Positions 44,551 to 49,269 of a stretch of 49,269 nucleotides of DNA are shown here, one piece after another. This DNA is from an uncultured Porphyromonadaceae bacterium (GTDB taxonomy: Bacteria > Bacteroidota > Bacteroidia > Bacteroidales > Barnesiellaceae): assembly GCA_900538555.1 (NCBI GenBank), contig UPYI01000020.1, positions 1 through 49,269 of the forward strand. Reading direction: 5' to 3'. The notes beneath the pieces were generated by a model. It saw nothing but the letters and a program-made list of their open reading frames with translations. It did no database searches and was not told the DNA's origin. The position numbers were made by a program, and so were the translations under genes. Within the stretch, counting starts at the first letter, position 1; the number at the start of each line of letters is the position of its first letter.

Positions 44551-44814
44551 TTTCAAATCAACTATGATAATTTTCAACGCCGATTTTTAGCCATCTTTTC
44601 GTATTTTTAGTATATTTGCCGATTATATAAAAGATAGCAGTATTATCCGATCTTTAATTTTTAAATCGCATAATTTCTTAATCGAAATACAGGGAGACTA
44701 AAAAATTATTAGCCTCCCAGTATCTTTATTACGACCAATTGTCATCGTAATTGAGCCCAAGTAAAACTCCTGCTCCGGTGATTCTTTTATCCTTGCTATA
44801 ACAATCCGATACGA
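44551..44814. other. AT-rich spacer with an orphan promoter and hairpin (possible small RNA)
   Basis: The spacer separates tRNA-Pro from the tail gene. TATATTTG at 44611-44618 on the plus strand matches TAnnTTTG but has no gene in front of it. Downstream, AAAGAT/ATCTTT and GGGAGACT/AGCCTCCC (44692-44719, one mismatch) can form hairpins. A transcript of roughly 100 nt ending at the second hairpin is conceivable. I see no coding frame. Confidence 0.3.
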
Positions 44815-47800
44815 CTAATCTTGTGTCGGGATATGGAAATCATGTTTTTTAATGGATATATCCGGCAATACGATACCAGAGCTACTATCTGGTGCCGATG
44901 GTCCTCTACGTGAATATTCCGTTATATACCATGTCGCTCCACCAAGAATCGCGTTGCTCCTAATCCCCATTAACTCCCAGTAAGTTCCTGAATTTTTACC
45001 GCCATTCTCTATAATCAGGCCATCACCGCCCGTATCTATTGTATCCATATCTGAAAGGAATGCGTATATTTTTACTCTATTATTTGCAGGCTTTAATACC
45101 AAGTCGCCAAATCCATTTCCGTCCTTCATTGGATTGAGGATCTTTATAGTTCTGGCGTATTGTTTCGTCAATCCATTTACGGACTTTAATGGCAATTCCG
45201 GAAGTGTAATCTCCGAAGCGTCCAATATGATAGAGCAATCTTCCACCGATCCGGACATCAGGTCTATATTCTTGGCGGTTATATCTCCTTGTATATTGAT
45301 GCCTTTGAACGTGCCAGTATTGCAGGTGACATTCCCGTCCTTGGCACTGAACAGTATCTTTCCGTTGTCGTCCTTCATCTCGATCGTCTCCACACCGAGA
45401 TTCTTTACCAGCGCATACTTCGATAGCAGGATATTTGTAGCGACCATCTCCACCTTGTCGGCAAGCTGCCAATAGTTGCTTTGCATGGCAATCGTACTGC
45501 CCGGATATGAGTCGGCTGTCTTTGCATGGCTCTTTACGCAGGAATAGTATTCGTCTTTGTAGATGACTATATCCTTGTAGGCATCCCCCGGCTGCCCCGA
45601 TTGGAACACATAGCCGTCCTCCACGTCGGTCCACAACTGCGGACCTCTCAATGTAGCTCCTTTTAGTTCTGATGCGGCTGGTGCCCAGCCGGCAGGGGTT
45701 GTCCCCTTGACAAGCATCAATTTTTCAAACACAATGGTATTCCCGGCTGTATTCCCGATTTCCCCCGCATACACGAGCAGGTTGATCTTACTCTGGTCTT
45801 CGGGGATATATTTTATTTCAAGCGTTGCCGTAGGGTTGTCGATAGATACTATCAATGTGTCGGATACTGACTTACCTGACGACAGGTCGTAAAGCCGGAC
45901 GGAAAACTTGGTTGCAGATCCTGCGAGCCGTGTAATCTTCCCGAAGCTCAATGTCAGTTTGTCGCCGATTTTAAAAGAGGGTATTTCATCAAAGTAGAGT
46001 GTCTGGAATTTATAATTTTCATCTTTTACAGAGTCGGCAACAACCGTAAACGAAAGGGTATCGCTTATCAAGTTCGGCGAATAGCTTGCTCCATCAACCC
46101 CATCGATCCCGTCGGATACGACCGTGAGTGTGCGGTGGTCTACTAATTCGCCATTGGATTTCAACCGCAACTCGAACTCCCCGCTCTCTATATTTTTCGG
46201 CACATCGATTTCGCGCTCTTTGTCTATATACACCCACTCTCCTCCATTAAAAAGGAATCGGAAATAGAGGTTGTCCGACCCGGCTATTTGGTTGCCCGTG
46301 CCGAACTGCTCGAAATATCTCGCAGTGATCATCTTCGGATATACCTTGTCGCCCGATTTCCTGATCACCGAATCGGAGAGTTCGATCCAGTATTTCGGCG
46401 AGGCTTCCAGCAATGCCCATTCGGTTGTCGAAACGGACGGTTTCACCTTCGTGCCGTTCTTCATGCAACGCCATTTACACCCGTCGCTCCATACGTCGGA
46501 GGTTTCGTACACTCCGGTCTCCTCGTTCCTTGTTTCGAAATAATAGGCTGCATATTTATTCCATTGTCCTCTATCGACATAGGTCACGACCGGTTTCCCT
46601 TGATAGTCCACCCGTATCATGTCCTGCACGATTGCTCCGCGGGCATAGATGTAGTCCTGACCGGGTACTACCGGAAGATCCATAGCCTGCAAGAACTCCG
46701 GCACCGATCCGAATGTTGCCCCATAGTTCTCATCGTCGATTATCGGTTTGTTTACACCGGTCAAATGGGTTATCCTCCCCTCCGTACTCGACAGATAGAG
46801 GCAGCTTTGACGGATCGGGTCGGTGGTATTTCCCCAGCGGGCGATGTTCATCAACTCGATCGGAGCATAGTTCTTTCCGCTCGGCACATCCGAGTCGGGA
46901 TACATCAATACCTCGATAAACGACTTGTCCTCACTTACCTCGGTTATCAGCATCCACGACGTGTAATATGTACTATCTTCCTTTACCCGATTAACAATAC
47001 CTTTGATGATGTTATTTTTCACCTGCGCCGTCTCATATCCATCCCATTTCTTTTTCAGATATAAGCGATATTGACGTTCTTCTTCCTGTATCTCTACCTT
47101 TTCTATGGTATCGCACTCGGTGAGTAGCTGGTCGCCCTCTATTGCCGACAACCGATTGATGACAAGTTGCGCTACATCCATCGACGAACGAACTTTTATC
47201 GACTCGAATTCGGCATTGCCGCGCTCGTCGATAAATCCGCCCTTGCCGTTGTACAGCGAGCCGACGTATTCCCCGAATTGCGTACCCTTTTCAGCAATGA
47301 GCATATCGCCCACAGAAAGAGAATGAGGGGTACGGTCGTTCGCGTCTTTCCGAAGGAACATTTGTTGCGACCGGACAGCAGAATAGACATTGCGGTTGGT
47401 GGCAGGTGTGATGTCGTTCGTACCGATTACATATACACCATTTCCTCCCCCGGCTACATGATAGGTATTGCCTTTAAACGTAAGGTTTTCCAGTTTTTCC
47501 TCCATGGCAGCAAGTCGGGAATAGGCAGCGGTTTCGCCGACAATGTACGTAGGGGTACGGAATGGGCAATCCAAATCGAACTCATACCCGATAATACGCG
47601 AGGTACGACCGTCGGATTGGAAAAAGGCGGGAGCTATAAGTTTTACCCTATCCCCAATCTCGAATTTAGGGGCTTTTGCCGGATTCAGGTAACCGTCTTC
47701 CATGCCGTACATATAGCCGGACATCATCCGGCACGTGTAGGTATTCGGATCGACCTTCGATTTTTCGACATACTCTTTCGCCCGTTTTTCCAATTTTGCC

Positions 47801-49023
47801 TCGGCTTCCGCGATCAGATCCAGTTCTGATATTTTCGTACTGTCCCAACCGTAGAGTACGTATGTATCACCTTTTTTCGGGTAGAGTTTCTCGTTCGGCA
47901 GGATAATTCCGTAATCGTCGTTGGCAATGATTTCCCACAACTGTGCCGCCGGATTCCAGCTTCCTGCATCATCCTTCTCCGGTTCACTTTGGGGATTAAA
48001 GGCTACGGCAAAATCCATACCACTGAGGCTACCCGTCTGGAACACGACTCTGAGTTCTGCGCCTTCCAAGACATACACCTTGGAGAATTTGAATCCATCG
48101 TCGGTAAACCGATAGAAAGTCCGCGACGTAGTCGTGCCGTCTTCATTCTCCACCGATTCGTCATACGACGATACAGAGGCTATCGTATTGTCCACCTTGG
48201 GATAGACATCGTCGAACACCACCACCTGTTCCACCGCTTCTTCGGTCGTCATGTCCGGATAGGCATCGATATAGGGTATGCCTTCCGGCAACATCAAACG
48301 TCTTTGCACCACGCCATTCGCCACGATACTTTCGTCTATGTGACGATACCCTGTCGGGAGATTCCGGGTAGATCCGAAAGCATAGATGCGGGTAGCGTAT
48401 GTATCCCGGCTTCCTGAGTTCGTCATTTCTTCCACATTGACACCCATTTCGAAATCGACCTCAGTTCCATACTCACACCGCCCGAAATGAATCATGTTGT
48501 CCTCGATCCACCACTCGCACGACCAAGTCTCCGCCATGGCGGTAAGGGCATCGATCAGGTTGGTGTTGTCGTACGATATCGACTTCGCCGTCTTCTCTAC
48601 CGTGTCGCCTATCTTACATTCGATAGGGTTTCCCCGATAGCCGTAGCCCAACATTTGCAGATTCTGCAAAAAGATTTCCATGTGAGCAGCCAGTGTAGCA
48701 GTCAGCGACCACGATGCACCCTGCCCGCCGGTTGCCGACGTGTACTTGAATATCTTGTTTTTCCACTTGCAGTAGTACGCATCCAGCCGCAGTTCATAGT
48801 CATACCCGCCGGTATCGTAATTATAGGTAGGGCTACACAGATCTACCAATTCGAACCGTCCGAAGTCGCAATCCACATAGTCGCCGAGCTGGAAATAGAC
48901 CGGCTCTTTGACTGAAAAATTCAAGGTAATGTAATCTTCTTGCTGTAACATGCGTTTACGTTTCGACCCTTCGTTGATCGGGGTAGAAAAGCGGATCTCT
49001 CCGTTTTTTGAATATATATCCAT
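44815..49023 (-). CDS. Phage tail-tip/tail-spike protein with carbohydrate-binding-like modules
   Basis: A 1402-residue protein of the large tail protein family found in Bacteroidales prophages. The N-terminal ~500 residues (NGEIRFSTPINEG, YDYELRLDAYYCKWKNK, SLTATLAAHMEIFLQNL, TYATRIYAFGSTRNLPTGYR) resemble the hub/tail-tip part. Two short modules with aromatic/Cys patterns like CBM5/12 domains lie at about 814-876 (KWRCMKNGTKVKPSVSTTEW) and 1139-1191 (YKDEYYSCVKSHAKT...YWQLAD). Between them is a jelly-roll-like region ending in LMLVKGTTPAGWAPAA, with a GIDGVDGAS turn before it. It probably recognises a host surface glycan. It has no neighbour in this window; 246 bp upstream are non-coding. 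Confidence 0.82.
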   Translation of the reverse strand: MDIYSKNGEIRFSTPINEGSKRKRMLQQEDYITLNFSVKEPVYFQLGDYVDCDFGRFELVDLCSPTYNYDTGGYDYELRLDAYYCKWKNKIFKYTSATGGQGASWSLTATLAAHMEIFLQNLQMLGYGYRGNPIECKIGDTVEKTAKSISYDNTNLIDALTAMAETWSCEWWIEDNMIHFGRCEYGTEVDFEMGVNVEEMTNSGSRDTYATRIYAFGSTRNLPTGYRHIDESIVANGVVQRRLMLPEGIPYIDAYPDMTTEEAVEQVVVFDDVYPKVDNTIASVSSYDESVENEDGTTTSRTFYRFTDDGFKFSKVYVLEGAELRVVFQTGSLSGMDFAVAFNPQSEPEKDDAGSWNPAAQLWEIIANDDYGIILPNEKLYPKKGDTYVLYGWDSTKISELDLIAEAEAKLEKRAKEYVEKSKVDPNTYTCRMMSGYMYGMEDGYLNPAKAPKFEIGDRVKLIAPAFFQSDGRTSRIIGYEFDLDCPFRTPTYIVGETAAYSRLAAMEEKLENLTFKGNTYHVAGGGNGVYVIGTNDITPATNRNVYSAVRSQQMFLRKDANDRTPHSLSVGDMLIAEKGTQFGEYVGSLYNGKGGFIDERGNAEFESIKVRSSMDVAQLVINRLSAIEGDQLLTECDTIEKVEIQEEERQYRLYLKKKWDGYETAQVKNNIIKGIVNRVKEDSTYYTSWMLITEVSEDKSFIEVLMYPDSDVPSGKNYAPIELMNIARWGNTTDPIRQSCLYLSSTEGRITHLTGVNKPIIDDENYGATFGSVPEFLQAMDLPVVPGQDYIYARGAIVQDMIRVDYQGKPVVTYVDRGQWNKYAAYYFETRNEETGVYETSDVWSDGCKWRCMKNGTKVKPSVSTTEWALLEASPKYWIELSDSVIRKSGDKVYPKMITARYFEQFGTGNQIAGSDNLYFRFLFNGGEWVYIDKEREIDVPKNIESGEFELRLKSNGELVDHRTLTVVSDGIDGVDGASYSPNLISDTLSFTVVADSVKDENYKFQTLYFDEIPSFKIGDKLTLSFGKITRLAGSATKFSVRLYDLSSGKSVSDTLIVSIDNPTATLEIKYIPEDQSKINLLVYAGEIGNTAGNTIVFEKLMLVKGTTPAGWAPAASELKGATLRGPQLWTDVEDGYVFQSGQPGDAYKDIVIYKDEYYSCVKSHAKTADSYPGSTIAMQSNYWQLADKVEMVATNILLSKYALVKNLGVETIEMKDDNGKILFSAKDGNVTCNTGTFKGINIQGDITAKNIDLMSGSVEDCSIILDASEITLPELPLKSVNGLTKQYARTIKILNPMKDGNGFGDLVLKPANNRVKIYAFLSDMDTIDTGGDGLIIENGGKNSGTYWELMGIRSNAILGGATWYITEYSRRGPSAPDSSSGIVLPDISIKKHDFHIPTQD

Positions 49024-49070
49024 AATAAAATAGAAATTGAAGTTTCGTATCTTGTGCCTTAATCAATACA

Positions 49071-49078
49071 CAAAAATA
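49071..49078 (-). promoter_or_regulatory. Possible promoter -7 element for the tail gene
   Basis: Minus-strand TATTTTTG matches TAnnTTTG, 48 bp upstream of the start codon. No -33 element is visible, so this is weak. Confidence 0.3.
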
Positions 49079-49118
49079 CGCCCCTTGTCGCTCCGGGTTA
49101 TGGGATATTGATAAAAGG

Positions 49119-49147
49119 AGATCGGCAAAGAGACACGTTGCCGATCT
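49119..49147 (-). terminator. Hairpin upstream of the tail gene (1)
   Basis: AGATCGGCAA (49119-49128) pairs perfectly with TTGCCGATCT (49138-49147). On the minus strand it is followed by CCTTTTATC, so it could end transcription of a gene beyond the right edge. Confidence 0.5.
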
Positions 49148-49220
49148 TAGTCCCAATATAAAAATTTCATTCTCCATTTATCTCTGCTATCACCTTTCAC
49201 TATATTTGTAAAATATTTAA

Positions 49221-49243
49221 GATCGGCATGCAGTATGCCGATC
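49221..49243 (-). terminator. Hairpin upstream of the tail gene (2)
   Basis: GATCGGCAT (49221-49229) pairs perfectly with ATGCCGATC (49235-49243) around GCAGT. Its arm shares GATCGGCA with the hairpin at 49119-49147. On the minus strand it is followed by TTAAATATTTT. Confidence 0.45.
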
Positions 49244-49269
49244 GATTCACATTTAATTCAGAAAGCAAT

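Noticed and set aside
48956..49177. 73-codon minus-strand frame at the right end
   Set aside because: It overlaps the tail gene start in another frame and runs through a perfect hairpin.
1..49269. CRISPR arrays, insertion sequences, rRNA genes, defence systems
   Set aside because: I looked for regular spaced repeats, transposase motifs and rRNA-like stretches and found none.

Overview
The window looks like chromosome of a Bacteroidales bacterium (Bacteroides/Parabacteroides-type gut anaerobe; I cannot fix the genus). The reasons are a SusC-family TonB receptor beside a hybrid two-component regulator, a Rho with a long charged N-terminal insert, promoter -7 elements of the Bacteroidetes form TAnnTTTG in front of most transcription units, an Rnf complex with an RseC-like protein, and a 2-oxoacid:ferredoxin oxidoreductase.

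Layout. 1-6885 (minus strand): edge of a polysaccharide utilisation locus, with a hybrid two-component sensor/regulator, a GH16 lipoprotein (beta-glucanase type) and a SusC receptor that runs off the left edge. 7108-9739: topoisomerase III and an overlapping NUDIX hydrolase. 9771-13865 (minus): YbaK, Rho, TilS. 14127-19980: a probable operon of a TRIC-family membrane protein, a polyprenyl-phosphate glycosyltransferase, an ArnT-like GT39 transferase and an OmpR/PhoR-type two-component pair, which looks like a regulated envelope-glycan modification unit. 20107-22321: acyl-CoA/AMP ligase and xanthine phosphoribosyltransferase. 22563-24694: a putative outer-membrane porin and a 54-residue membrane peptide. 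24862-30305: rseC-rnfBCDGEA. 30521-33226: four-subunit 2-oxoacid:ferredoxin oxidoreductase. Together the last two clusters can make reduced ferredoxin and spend it on NAD reduction with ion pumping. 33680-35695 (minus): helicase fused to TPR repeats. 35903-37326: hexapeptide acetyltransferase and SDR. 37754-39754: OPT transporter. 39911-44139 (minus): YhcH-like protein, then zinc-ribbon protein, Nif3-like protein and AspS. 44417-44491: tRNA-Pro(TGG). 44815-49023 (minus): a 1402-residue phage tail-tip protein, which suggests the edge of a prophage beside the tRNA.

Most of the window is ordinary core genome. The less ordinary points are non-coding: a 116-nt imperfect palindrome with a neighbouring hairpin downstream of the oxidoreductase operon, the same hairpin family downstream of rho, phased repeats upstream of the GH16 gene, and several hairpins upstream of the OPT gene. 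The tail protein also carries modules that look glycan-binding. I found no CRISPR array, insertion sequence, rRNA or clear defence system, and no strong case for an entirely new system.
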